Origin: an uncultured Dehalococcoidia bacterium
Lineage (GTDB): Bacteria; Chloroflexota; Dehalococcoidia; Lucifugimonadales; UBA3495
Direction: 5' to 3'
NCBI GenBank assembly: GCA_958295765.1
Contig: CATQHB010000002.1
Location: 334,424 to 398,423, forward strand
Length of the DNA: 64,000 bases
Positions 32,469 to 41,325 of this stretch are shown piece by piece. The first letter of the stretch is position 1. The number at the start of each line of letters is the position of its first letter. Below the pieces are notes generated by a model, which saw only the letters and a program-made list of their open reading frames with translations, ran no database searches and was not told the origin of the DNA. A program made the translations under genes and the position numbers.

Positions 32469-34286
32469 TTATTGGGCTGCCTTGAGCAGGTCCCAGTGGC
32501 TGGTCTTGGAGCCGGCGGTGCCGGGGAAGGTCCAGCTTTCCACTACCTCCGGGTTGAACATTACCGTCAGGCTGAACCAGAAGAAGGGGATGTCGGCGAA
32601 GTTGTAATACTTCTCGTCGCCCACTTCCAGCAGCAGCTCGTTAATCCGGTCGTAGTCCACCGTGTCCAGGGCCTGGTAGGCCGCGAAGTTGTCCTCAATG
32701 AGTTGGGAGTAGTAGCCGGCGCCGCCGACACCCTGGGCCGAACTCCAACTGCGCAGGCGGTTGGTCAGGGAGCGCATGGTGATGACGTTGCCCCAGCCGC
32801 CCGCTTTGATGAAGTCGGTCCGTTCCCGGTAGTTCTTGCGCACGGTGCCCCACTCGCTGTCCAGCAGGGTAACGTCAATGCCAATCGGCTCCCAATAGTT
32901 AATCAGGGCCTCCAGCATCACCGCGGTTTCCGGCTCGTCCGCCGAGAAATAGTTGTAGGACTTGAAGGGCATGGGGTTATCCGGGCTGAAGCCGGCCTGC
33001 TCCATCAGGTCCTTGGCCGCTTCCTGGTCATAGCCGTAAAGCTCTTCCCAGTCCGCTTCCCACTGTTCGTTCCAGGTGCCCAGTATCGGGTGGTACTGGG
33101 TCAGGAGCATCAACTCGCCCTGGCCCTTGAGGACGTGGTCCAGCATTTCCTCCCGGTCGATGGCCTTGTTCATCGCCTGGCGCACCAGCTTGCCGGTGTC
33201 GGGGGCGGCCCAGGGCACCATGGGGTCATAGTCCTCCTGGTAGGCGCCGTAGTACTGGCCGCCCAGGAACATAGTCAGGTAGTTGGTCGGCACGCCGGCG
33301 GCGGCGGGCTGCATACCCCGGCGACCGGCTTCCAACTGCAACTCCCGGGACAGGGCGGCAACGTGGATTTCGCTGGTCAGCAGGGCTCCCAGCCGGGTCA
33401 GGTCTTCCCGCACCCAGCGCAGTTCCACTTCCTGGAAGTCCGGGTTCTCGCCCCGCCAGTGGGGTTGGGCCGCCTTCTCGAACCAGATGCTCTCGCCGGG
33501 GGTGCGGCCGCCGTACTCATAAGAGCCGGTGCCGGCCGGTTCCAGGTCAAAGCCTTCCACGCCCACCTCGTCAAACTGGCGCTGGCTCAGCATCATAATC
33601 TCGCCGCCGCCGAAGCCGCGGGACAGAATGGACGGGGCATCAATGGAGATGGAAGGGAAGGTGAGTTCGACGGTATAATCACCCTGCGCTTCGTAGGTGG
33701 CCCCATTGAAGAAGGAATTCGCCGAAACCTGGGAGTCTTCGCCCCGAATCCGGTCAAAGGCGGCGATTACGTCGGCGGAAGTGAACTCTCCGTAGCCATC
33801 GTGGAAGGGTACGCCCTCTTCCAACTGGAGGGTCCAGACGCGCCCGTCGGGAGTCGATTCCCAACTCTTAGCCAGGCGGGGGATCCGCTCGTTGGTCAGC
33901 GAGTCCAGGCCAATGAGGGTTTCCGAATAGGGGTCGAACTGGTAGTAAGCCGGACGGCCCACGGTCCAGTGCCGGTTGGTCTCCTGCACTTCACCCAGGG
34001 CGTAAATTACCCGGGTTACCTTGGCCTCAACCGCTTCCGTCATCACCGGAATGGGGGTCGGGGTGGCGATAACCGTCTTTTCAACGACGGTCTCCTTGGG
34101 GACTTCCCGGATGACCTCCTCGGTCACCACTACTTCCCTGGGGACTTCCTTGATTACCTCTTTCTCGACTACTACCTCACGCTCGACTACTTCGGGAGCG
34201 GCGGAGCCACAGGCCACTACCAAGGCGAGGATTAAAACCAAAGAGCTAATGAGAATTGCTCGAGATTTGTTTAACCAGTGCGCCAT
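32469..34286 (-). CDS. Peptide/solute ABC transporter substrate-binding lipoprotein (1)
   Basis: A 605-residue family 5 extracellular solute-binding protein. The signal ends in the lipobox ALVVAC at about residue 26. A linker of repeated acidic-valine units (VVEREVVVEKEVIKEVPREV) and then TPTPIPV follows, a layout common in Chloroflexota. The binding domain includes VWTLQLEEGVPFHDGYGEFT and ends WDLLKAAQ. The ATG at 34286 has GGGAGG ten bases before it; the open frame to 34403 lies upstream of the promoter. The permease genes for this type of system are at 36.5-38.4 kb on the other strand. A 5'-truncated second copy lies next to it. Confidence 0.9.
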   Translation of the reverse strand: MAHWLNKSRAILISSLVLILALVVACGSAAPEVVEREVVVEKEVIKEVPREVVVTEEVIREVPKETVVEKTVIATPTPIPVMTEAVEAKVTRVIYALGEVQETNRHWTVGRPAYYQFDPYSETLIGLDSLTNERIPRLAKSWESTPDGRVWTLQLEEGVPFHDGYGEFTSADVIAAFDRIRGEDSQVSANSFFNGATYEAQGDYTVELTFPSISIDAPSILSRGFGGGEIMMLSQRQFDEVGVEGFDLEPAGTGSYEYGGRTPGESIWFEKAAQPHWRGENPDFQEVELRWVREDLTRLGALLTSEIHVAALSRELQLEAGRRGMQPAAAGVPTNYLTMFLGGQYYGAYQEDYDPMVPWAAPDTGKLVRQAMNKAIDREEMLDHVLKGQGELMLLTQYHPILGTWNEQWEADWEELYGYDQEAAKDLMEQAGFSPDNPMPFKSYNYFSADEPETAVMLEALINYWEPIGIDVTLLDSEWGTVRKNYRERTDFIKAGGWGNVITMRSLTNRLRSWSSAQGVGGAGYYSQLIEDNFAAYQALDTVDYDRINELLLEVGDEKYYNFADIPFFWFSLTVMFNPEVVESWTFPGTAGSKTSHWDLLKAAQ

Positions 34287-34373
34287 GTAACTGTAACCTC
34301 CCAAAAAATTTGGATTGGGTTCAATGGCTCCGGCTTTCCCGAACCGGGGCCGGGTTACCGGACAAGCTGACAG

Positions 34374-34403
34374 AGTATAGACCAGAGATTTTGAGAGTGT
34401 CAA
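34374..34403 (-). promoter_or_regulatory. Sigma70-type promoter for binding protein 1
   Basis: On the minus strand TTGACA (34403-34398) and TATACT (34379-34374) are separated by 18 bases, giving a leader of about 80 bases. Confidence 0.78.
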
Positions 34404-34443
34404 TAGTTTGTAGTTGGGCGGCTAGGGCAATAGCAGCATAAAA

Positions 34444-34540
34444 CCGTCGTTCCGGCGAAAGCCGGAATCCAGGAAATCCCCCGGAAAAGAGTGAGCCGGC
34501 TACCGAGAGTTCTGGATTCCGGCTTTCGCCGGAACGACGG
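34444..34540 (-). repeat. Family A palindrome, copy 6
   Basis: A 97-base reverse-orientation copy, followed by the GGTTGC-rich flank that ends with GGTTGCCCTGGTTAAGACAC at 34573-34592. Confidence 0.9.
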
Positions 34541-34644
34541 TTGCTTGGGTTGCCAATGATGGTTGCCGGGGTTGCCCTGGTTAAGACACGGTTGCCCTGG
34601 CTGGCTGGAATTTGCGCCAAGTCTGAGCCAGGAACAAAATCCGC

Positions 34645-34733
34645 TCATGGTGAGCTTGTCGAACCACCCATCATTTCATCCTTCGACAGGCTCAGGATGA
34701 GCGGGTGGTTCGACAAGCTCACCATGAGCGGTT
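34645..34733. repeat. Family C repeat, compound copy
   Basis: Three alternating arms, CTCATGGTGAGCTTGTCGAA, TTCGACAGGCTCAGGATGAG and TTCGACAAGCTCACCATGAG, lie between family A copy 6 and the terminator of the truncated binding-protein gene. Confidence 0.75.
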
Positions 34734-34777
34734 GGGTGTTAGCGGGTGGATGTTCACTGCGCCGCCGGGTGCAAAAG

Positions 34778-34804
34778 GGCCTCCGGGGGTTATCCCCGGA
34801 GGCC
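34778..34804 (-). terminator. Intrinsic terminator after the truncated binding protein
   Basis: On the minus strand GGCCTCCGGGG and CCCCGGAGGCC form a stem followed by CTTTTGC. It is homologous in place to the terminator of binding protein 1, so the duplication included the 3' end. Confidence 0.7.
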
Positions 34805-34843
34805 ACACTTGGATGCTATGAGATGAGCCGGTCGCTTATTGGG

Positions 34844-36109
34844 TTATTGGGCCGCCTTCAGCAAGTCCCAGTGGCTGGTCTTGGAGGAGGCGGTGCCGGG
34901 GAAGGTCCAGCTTTCCACCACGTCCGGGTTGAACATAATGGTCAGCCGGAACCAGAAAAAGGGCACGTCGGCGAAGTTGTAGAACCGGTCATCGCCAATC
35001 TCCCGAATCAACCGGTCAATCTCTTCCCGGTCCACCGTCTCCAGCTGCTGGTACTTCACGAAGTTCCCGTCCTGGAGGTTGGTCTCATAGCCGCCGCCGT
35101 TGCCGGTGGCGGCAAAGCTCCAGACCCGCAGGCGGGTGGTCAGGGAGCGCATAGTGATTACGTTGCCCCAGCCGCCCGCTTTGATGAAATCTTCCTTGGC
35201 CCGGTACTCCTTGCGCACGGTGCCCCACTCGCTGTCCAGCAGGGTAACGTCAATGCCGATCGGCTCCCAATAGTTAATCAGGGCCTCCAGCATCACCGCC
35301 GTTTCCGGCTCGTCCGCTGAGAAGTAGTTATAGGAGGTGAAGGGCATCGGCTCGTCCGGGGTAAATCCGGCCTGGGCCATCAGTTCCTTGGCCGCCTCCG
35401 GGGCATACCCGTAAAGCGCATCCCAATCCTCTTCCCACTGGGGATTGTAGCCGTTGCCCAGGACCGGGTGGTAGGCGGTGTTATACATCAACTCGCCGTC
35501 GCCCTTGAGGACGTGCTGGAGCATTTCCTGGCGGTCGATGGCCTGGTTCATCGCCTGGCGCACCAGCTTGCCGGTGGTGGGGCTGGCCCAGGGTACGCTG
35601 GGGTCATAGGCCGGGTCGCCGTCGGTGAAATACAGCCTGCCCAGGAACAGGGACAGGTAGTTGGTGGGGACACCGGCCGCCGCCGGCTGCATCCCGCGCC
35701 GTCCCGCCTCCAGTTGCAACTCCCGGGAAAGGGCCGCCAGGTGAATTTCGCCGGTGAGCAGCGCGGCCAGCCGGGTCAGGTCTTCCCGCACCCAGCGCAG
35801 TTCCACTTCCTGGAAGTCCGGGTTTTCGCCCCGCCAGTGGGGTTGAGCCGCCTTCTCAAACCAGATGTTCTGGCCCGGAGTTCGGCCCCCGTACTGGTAG
35901 GAGCCGGTGCCGGCAGGTTCCAGGTCAAAGCCTTCCACGCCCACCTCGTCAAACTGACGCTGGCTGAGCATCATAATCTCGCCGTCGCCGAAGCCGCGGG
36001 ACAGAATGGACGGGGCATCAATGGAGATGGAAGGGAAGGTGAGTTCGACGGTATAATCACCTTGCACTTGCACCGGGCAAACGCAGCATAAACCAGTCAT
36101 CATAAACAA
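34844..36109 (-). pseudogene. 5'-truncated copy of the ABC substrate-binding protein
   Basis: About 408 residues (from QGDYTVELTFPSISIDAPSI to WDLLKAAQ) are closely homologous to binding protein 1 from its residue 200 onward. Homology stops at about 36068. Beyond that comes CCGGGCAAACGCAGCATAAA and then family A copy 7. The signal peptide, lipobox, linker and the first part of lobe I are missing. The ORF begins with an unrelated MFMMTGLCCVC, so an exported product is not expected. The remaining codons show no internal stop, which suggests a recent loss or some retained selection. Confidence 0.8.
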
Positions 36110-36110
36110 C

Positions 36111-36208
36111 CCGTCGTTCCGGCGAAAGCCGGAATCCAGAACCCTTGGTAGCCGGCTCGTTCTTTTCCGGGAGGATTTACTGGATTCCGGCTTTCGCCGG
36201 AACGACGG
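36111..36208 (+). repeat. Family A palindrome, copy 7
   Basis: A 98-base forward copy sitting at the break point of the truncated binding-protein gene, followed by the GGTTGC-rich flank to about 36290. With the promoter it accounts for the 359-base gap 36110-36468. Confidence 0.9.
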
Positions 36209-36308
36209 TTGTGCGGTTGTGCCGGAATGACGGTTGCCTGGAATGACCTGTTGCCGGGGTTGCCCTGGTTAAGACGCGGTTGCCCGGCCCACCCCGGCGC
36301 GCCAAGTA

Positions 36309-36337
36309 TTGACATACAATTTGGCATAGAATATATT
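36309..36337 (+). promoter_or_regulatory. Sigma70-type promoter for the permease genes
   Basis: TTGACA (36309-36314) and TATATT (36332-36337) are separated by 17 bases, about 130 bases before the first permease gene. Confidence 0.8.
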
Positions 36338-36468
36338 GCCTTATCGTTTAATATCGTTCTATCCAAAGCGGTAGGTGGGGTTCGCTTTCCGGCGGTGGCA
36401 GCCGGGGCCGGGTGGATACTGGCCCGGGAAATTTCCCGACATTCGGGACAGGTTCAGGAAAGAAGTAA

Positions 36469-37392
36469 ATGCAACGCTTCATAATGATCCGGATGTTTCA
36501 CTCGATAATCGCCCTGGTTGCCGTCAGTATGATTGTCTTCGGCCTGGGCCGGCTTTCCGGCAACCCGCTGGATACCCTGCTGGACGTGGACGCTACGGCA
36601 GAGGACTATGCCCGGGTCAGCGCCTACTGGGGCCTGGACCAGCCGCTGCATATCCAGTACCTCACGTACATCGGCAATATGGCGCGGGGAAGGTTCGGCG
36701 AGTCCATCCGCTTCCCGGGTCAGGATGCCGGCGCCCTTCTGTGGGGCCGACTGCCGGCCACCCTGGAACTGGCCGCGATTGCCCTGGTGGTCAGCGCCCT
36801 GATTGCCGTGCCTTTAGGGGTAATTGTGGCGGTCAAAAAGGATACCGGGATTGACCTGGCGGGAAAGATGATCGCCCTGATGGGCCAATCCCTGCCCAAT
36901 TTCTGGCTGGCGCTGATGCTGATGTGGGTGTTTGCGGTGAATCTGGAGTGGCTGCCCACCTCCGGGCGGGGCAGTTGGCGGCACATGATTATGCCCGGCG
37001 TCGCCCTGGGTTATTTCCAGGTGGCCGCGCTGATGCGCCTGACCCGTTCCTCTATGCTGGAGGTTCTGGATACGGAGTACGTGAAACTGGCCCGCATCAA
37101 GGGGTTGAAAGAGGGTTGGGTAATCTGGAAACACTGCCTGCGCAACGCCTTGATTGCGCCGATTACCTACTTCGGCCTCATCCTGGGCGGGGCTATGACC
37201 GGCTCGGTGGTCATTGAGTCCATCTTTACCTGGCCCGGAGTCGGGCTGCTGGCGATTGACGCCTTGCGGGCCAAGGACTTTCAGGTAGTGCAGTCGGTGG
37301 TGATTTTCTTTGCCGCCATCTACATCGCCGCCAACCTGTTGGTGGATGTCCTTTACGCCTACCTGGACCCGCGCATCCGTTATACTCATTAA
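36469..37392 (+). CDS. ABC transporter permease, DppB/OppB type
   Basis: A 307-residue inner-membrane subunit of a peptide-type ABC importer. Six membrane segments are visible. GRLPATLELAAIALVVSALI marks the start of the transport domain, and the EAA-like loop is YVKLARIKGLKEGWVIWKHC, which contacts the ATPase. It pairs with the following permease, 49 bases downstream, and is presumably served by binding protein 1 encoded divergently. No ATP-binding subunit gene is in the window, so the ATPase must come from elsewhere. Confidence 0.92.
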   Translation: MQRFIMIRMFHSIIALVAVSMIVFGLGRLSGNPLDTLLDVDATAEDYARVSAYWGLDQPLHIQYLTYIGNMARGRFGESIRFPGQDAGALLWGRLPATLELAAIALVVSALIAVPLGVIVAVKKDTGIDLAGKMIALMGQSLPNFWLALMLMWVFAVNLEWLPTSGRGSWRHMIMPGVALGYFQVAALMRLTRSSMLEVLDTEYVKLARIKGLKEGWVIWKHCLRNALIAPITYFGLILGGAMTGSVVIESIFTWPGVGLLAIDALRAKDFQVVQSVVIFFAAIYIAANLLVDVLYAYLDPRIRYTH

Positions 37393-37441
37393 GTTAAGGT
37401 TTTAAGGCTTCAGGCTCTTTGGCAAGAGGGAGATTCGACGT

Positions 37442-38377
37442 ATGGCTAACATAGCGGCGATACCGGGGAACCTACCCGGGGCGCGGCGGGTCAACGGGGT
37501 TTGGCGCGCGTTGGGGACGGCCCGGCGCTACCCCATATTTCCGGTAGCGATTCTCCTTTTCGTGCTGGTGCTGCCGGCCATATTCGCCAACTGGGTGGCG
37601 CCCCACAGCCCGACGGTGGGCAGCCTGAGCAACCGACTGGTGCCCCCCTTCTGGGTAGCCGCCGAGGGCGAGGGCATTTACGCCACGCCGGGCGGCACCA
37701 CGGAGCACCTGCTGGGTACGGACAAGCAGGGCCGGGACATTTTGAGCCGCATCATTTACGGCGCGCGGGTTTCCCTTACCGTCGCCGCCATATCCATTTT
37801 CCTGGCCGGGTTGGTAGGCACCACCCTGGGCCTGATTGCCGGCTACTTCGGCGGCAACATCGACCACCTGGTAATGCGGGCGGTGGACATCTGCTTATCA
37901 ATGCCGGCGATTCTCTTTGCCCTGGTGCTGGCGGTAGTATTAGGCCCCAGCTTCCAGACCGTCATCATCGTGATTGTGTCCATCTTCTGGTCCCGCTACG
38001 CCCGGCTGGTGCGGGGCGAGACTTTGGGCATCAAGTCGCAGGATTTTGTAGCCCGTTCCCGGGTGGCCGGCGCCTCCAACCTGCGCATCATCTCCCGCCA
38101 CATCTTCCCCAACATCGTGAACACCATTATCGTCCTGGCGACCCTGGAGGTAGGTCAGGTCATCCTGCTGGAAGCGACCCTGAGCTTCCTGGGCGCCGGC
38201 CTGCCCCGGCCCACGCCGGCCTGGGGGCTGATGATTGCCAACGGGCGGGAGTTGCTGGTAACCGCCTGGTGGGTAGCCGCAATGCCCGGCGTCGCCATCC
38301 TCCTATCGGTAATGTCCATGAACCTGCTGGGCGACTGGCTCCGCGACCGCCTGGACCCCAAGCTGCGGAATGTGTAG
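37442..38377 (+). CDS. ABC transporter permease, DppC/OppC type
   Basis: A 311-residue permease with an N-terminal membrane segment (YPIFPVAILLFVLVLPAIFA), the TEHLLGTDKQGRDILSRIIY motif of the DppC family near residue 83, and the EAA-like loop FVARSRVAGASNLRIISRHI. Five further membrane segments follow. Its stop codon lies in the first bases of a degenerate family B element, and no oppD/oppF genes follow. Confidence 0.92.
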   Translation: MANIAAIPGNLPGARRVNGVWRALGTARRYPIFPVAILLFVLVLPAIFANWVAPHSPTVGSLSNRLVPPFWVAAEGEGIYATPGGTTEHLLGTDKQGRDILSRIIYGARVSLTVAAISIFLAGLVGTTLGLIAGYFGGNIDHLVMRAVDICLSMPAILFALVLAVVLGPSFQTVIIVIVSIFWSRYARLVRGETLGIKSQDFVARSRVAGASNLRIISRHIFPNIVNTIIVLATLEVGQVILLEATLSFLGAGLPRPTPAWGLMIANGRELLVTAWWVAAMPGVAILLSVMSMNLLGDWLRDRLDPKLRNV

Positions 38378-38442
38378 GGGGGGTTCCTGAACCCCGCCCG
38401 GTTAGAGCGGCAATGCAAAGGGCGGGTTTGAGACCTGCCCTT
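38376..38442. repeat. Degenerate family B element
   Basis: TAGGGGGGGTTCCTGAACCC and GGGCGGGTTTGAGACCTGCC form a worn copy of family B that begins at the permease stop codon. Confidence 0.6.
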
Positions 38443-38511
38443 TCCTTTGCCAGTAATTCCGGCGTTGCCAACATTTGTTGGTATTTCTTGCCCGGCCACG
38501 CTTTGTTGGCC

Positions 38512-38633
38512 GGTAGGGGCGGGTTTCTAACCCGCCCACGTTCCGGGGCCAGGACGGTTCAGCGATGGCGGCGTCGGTTCTCCGCGCCGGACTTGCCTTT
38601 GCGTCCAGGGCGGGTTACAAACCCGCCCCTACG
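38512..38633. repeat. Family B palindromic repeat, copy 2
   Basis: A 122-base copy with GGTAGGGGCGGGTTTCTAAC at the left and GTTACAAACCCGCCCCTACG at the right. Confidence 0.88.
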
Positions 38634-38719
38634 CCGGGGAAATACCAACAGCGTTGACAATGCCGGGAATCAGGTATTCTCAACACGCGTTGGTTTTATG
38701 ACGGAATACTCCGGCGGCT

Positions 38720-38840
38720 GGTAGGGGCGGGTTTCTAACCCGCCCACGTTCCGGGGCCAGGACGGTTCAGTGATGGCGGCGTCGGTTCTCCGACCTAACT
38801 TGCCTTTGCGGCCAGGGCGGGTTACAAACCCGCCCCTACG
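38720..38840. repeat. Family B palindromic repeat, copy 3
   Basis: Nearly identical to copy 2, including the sequence between the arms and the flank GTTGACAATGCCGGGAATC, so copies 2 and 3 form a direct duplication with a period of about 208 bases. Together they fill the 584-base gap 38378-38961. Confidence 0.88.
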
Positions 38841-38961
38841 CCGGGGAAATGCCAACAAGCGTTGACAATGCCGGGAATCGGGTATTCGCAACGGGCCGGC
38901 CGATTTATGATAGACTCTCCCCAATTCCATAACTCCAGAACCTCCCGCAAGGAGCAACGCT

Positions 38962-40137
38962 ATGCGCCTCACTCCCGCCGCCCGGGTCAGCCGGGTGCAG
39001 CCGCCGGCGACCCTGGCCGCCGGGGAAAAGGCCCGGCAGTTGGCCCGCCAGGGCCGGGAAATCATTGACCTCAGCCAGTCCAGCCCCTGGCATACCACCC
39101 CCCGGCACATCGTTGACGCCGGCATCCAGGCCCTCAACGACGGGCAGACCAACATCGGCTCCCCCCGGGGCCTGCCCCAACTCCGGCAGGCTATGGCGGA
39201 CAAGCTGGCAAGGGACAATGGCCGGTCCGTTGACCCGGAGGGGGACGTGCTGGTTACGCCGGGCAGCAAGATGGGGCTGTACGATGCCATCAACGCCTAC
39301 CTGGACCGGGGCGACGAGGCGCTGGTAATCGAACCTACCTGGGTCAGTTTCAGCCAGCAGGTAGAACTGGCCGAGGCCGTTCCGGTGTCCGTGCCGCTGA
39401 GCGAGGAGGAGGAATACTACCTGTCCTATGCGCGGTTGAAGGAATACGTTACGCCCCAGACCAGAATGGTGATTGTCAACAACCCCAACAATCCCACCGG
39501 GCGGGTTTATACCGGGCCGGAGTTGGCGGCGGTGGCGCAGGTGGCCCAGGAGAATGACCTGCTGGCCCTGTGCGATGAGACCTACGAATACTTCACCTAC
39601 GACTCGGCCCGGCACCTGACCCTGGCCGCCCTGCCCGGCATGGCCCAGCGCACCCTGACCAGTTACACCTTCACCAAAGCCTACGCTATGGCCGGCTGGC
39701 GGCTGGGCTGCATCGTGGCGCCGGCGGCGCTGCTGGAGCCGCTGCTGAAAGTTCACGAACAGACCGCCAGTTTTGTATCGCCCTTTGTGCAATTGGCCGG
39801 CGTCGCCGCCCTCCAGGGGCCGCAAGATCATCTGGCCCGGTGGCGGGAGGACTGCAACGAACTGCGGATTCGGGCCGCCGACCGCCTGTACCAGGTTCCG
39901 GGCGTCCACTGCCCCCTGCCCGAAGGGGCGACTTTCCTCTTTCCCCGCTACTCCGCCGACCTGACCTCGGTGGAACTGGCCGACTTGCTGGTAGAACGGG
40001 AAGGAGTGGTAGTTACCCCCGGCGCCGGCTTCGGCGCCGGCGGCGAAGGCCACCTACGCATCGCCCTGATGCGCTCCCCGGCCGAGCAGGTGTTGGAGGG
40101 CGTAGAGCGGGTTGCGCGGGTGTTGGAGAGTTTGTAG
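38962..40137 (+). CDS. Class I/II PLP-dependent aminotransferase
   Basis: A 391-residue fold-type I aminotransferase. IDLSQSSPWHTTP opens the substrate region. VIVNNPNNPTGRVYT near residue 172, CDETYEYFTYD near residue 211, SYTFTKAYAMAGWRLGC with the cofactor lysine near residue 239, and HLRIALM with the carboxylate-binding Arg near the C-terminus are all present. The pattern fits the aspartate aminotransferase superfamily, but the substrate cannot be named. AAGGAG lies eight bases before the ATG. It stands alone between repeat regions. Confidence 0.87.
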   Translation: MRLTPAARVSRVQPPATLAAGEKARQLARQGREIIDLSQSSPWHTTPRHIVDAGIQALNDGQTNIGSPRGLPQLRQAMADKLARDNGRSVDPEGDVLVTPGSKMGLYDAINAYLDRGDEALVIEPTWVSFSQQVELAEAVPVSVPLSEEEEYYLSYARLKEYVTPQTRMVIVNNPNNPTGRVYTGPELAAVAQVAQENDLLALCDETYEYFTYDSARHLTLAALPGMAQRTLTSYTFTKAYAMAGWRLGCIVAPAALLEPLLKVHEQTASFVSPFVQLAGVAALQGPQDHLARWREDCNELRIRAADRLYQVPGVHCPLPEGATFLFPRYSADLTSVELADLLVEREGVVVTPGAGFGAGGEGHLRIALMRSPAEQVLEGVERVARVLESL

Positions 40138-40140
40138 GGT

Positions 40141-40390
40141 GTGCCGGGGGGGTTGTCCACGAAGGGGCACGAAGGAGCACGAATTAGGTTGCTGATGCGG
40201 GAGTGAATTGCTGAACCAGTCCTGCCCCGCTCACCATGAGCGGAGTTTGTTCCAGTACCAACCCGCTCACCATGAGCTAGGGTTGTGCCGGGGGTTGTCC
40301 ACGAAGGGTCACGAAGGGTCACGAATTAGGTTGCTGATGCGGGAGTGAATTGCTGAACCAGTCCTGCCTTGCTTACCCTGAGCTGGTCGA
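40141..40390. repeat. Direct repeat of about 140 bases with family C pieces
   Basis: TTGTCCACGAAGGGGCACGA... GTTGCTGATGCGGGAGTGAA... CTGAACCAGTCCTGCC occurs at about 40152-40228 and again at about 40295-40368, each followed by GCTCACC or CTTACCC family C pieces. This fills the 312-base gap 40138-40449. Confidence 0.7.
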
Positions 40391-40449
40391 AGGGCGGTTC
40401 AGGTAATCATTCCAGTATCAGCAATTCGTGGTTAAAGAAGGGTATGCCA

Positions 40450-41325
40450 ATGAAACTATACCTGGTTGACGGCACTTACGAACTGTTCCGGGCCTACTTT
40501 GCCTTGCCGTCCATCGCCGCCCCGGACGGGCGGGAGGTGGGGGCGGTGCGCGGCTTTATCCAGACGATGTTGACCCTGCTGCGCCAGCCCCAGGTTACGC
40601 ACGGGGCCGTAGCTTTTGACAGCGTTATCCATTCTTTCCGCAATGAGTTGTTCGCCGGATACAAGACCGGCGCGGGGACGCCAACCGAGTTGCTGGAGCA
40701 GTTTCCCCTGGCGGAGCGGGCCGCCGCCGCCCTGGGGCTGGTGGTCTGGCCCATGGTGGAGTTGGAGGCCGATGATGCCCTGGGCGCCGCCGCTCACCGC
40801 TGGCAGGACGCGCCGGGGGTGGAGCAGGTGGTACTCTGCTCGCCGGACAAGGACTTGGCCCAGGTGGTGCGCGCCGACCGGGTGGTAACTCTGGATCGGC
40901 GCAAGGACGTGGTAATGGACGAGGCCGGCGTGTGGGCCAGGTTCGGCGTAGCCCCGGCCTCCATTCCCGACTACCTGGGGCTGGTGGGCGACAGCGCCGA
41001 CGGCATCCCCGGCATCCCGAAATGGGGCGCCAAAAGCACGGCGCAAGTCCTGGCCCACTACGGCCATATTGAGCAAATCCCTGAGGCCCCGGCGGACTGG
41101 CAAGTAACGGTGCGGGGAGCGTCCGCCCTGGCGTCCAGCCTGTCGGAAAACCGGGAGGCCGCCCACCTCTACCGCCAACTGGCAACCCTGCGCGTGGACG
41201 CCCCCATCGCCGAGGACTTGCCCCAACTGGAATGGCAAGGCGCCCCCCGGGAGCCGTACCAACAGTTGTGCGCCGAGTTGGGGTTCGGCCGGCTGGCCGA
41301 GGCGCCGGAGCGGTGGGCCGGTTAA
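40450..41325 (+). CDS. 5'-3' exonuclease (flap nuclease, PolA N-terminal type)
   Basis: A 291-residue stand-alone nuclease like the 5'-nuclease domain of DNA polymerase I. YLVDGTYELFRAYFALP at the start holds the first metal-binding Asp. VELEADDALGAAAHRW near residue 108 and VVLCSPDKDLAQVV near residue 133 hold further acidic ligands. DYLGLVGDSADGIPGIPKWG near residue 174 is the helix-hairpin-helix DNA-binding region. It probably removes flaps or RNA primers. The ATG at 40450 is better spaced from GAAGGG than the ATG at 40444. The last 20 codons are repeated at 42508-42592 as part of the tandem duplication of the next gene. Confidence 0.88.
   Translation: MKLYLVDGTYELFRAYFALPSIAAPDGREVGAVRGFIQTMLTLLRQPQVTHGAVAFDSVIHSFRNELFAGYKTGAGTPTELLEQFPLAERAAAALGLVVWPMVELEADDALGAAAHRWQDAPGVEQVVLCSPDKDLAQVVRADRVVTLDRRKDVVMDEAGVWARFGVAPASIPDYLGLVGDSADGIPGIPKWGAKSTAQVLAHYGHIEQIPEAPADWQVTVRGASALASSLSENREAAHLYRQLATLRVDAPIAEDLPQLEWQGAPREPYQQLCAELGFGRLAEAPERWAG

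Noticed and set aside
32238..34235. + strand open frame of 665 codons opposite binding protein 1
   Set aside because: The minus strand encodes a clear family 5 binding protein with promoter and terminator; the + strand frame is its shadow.
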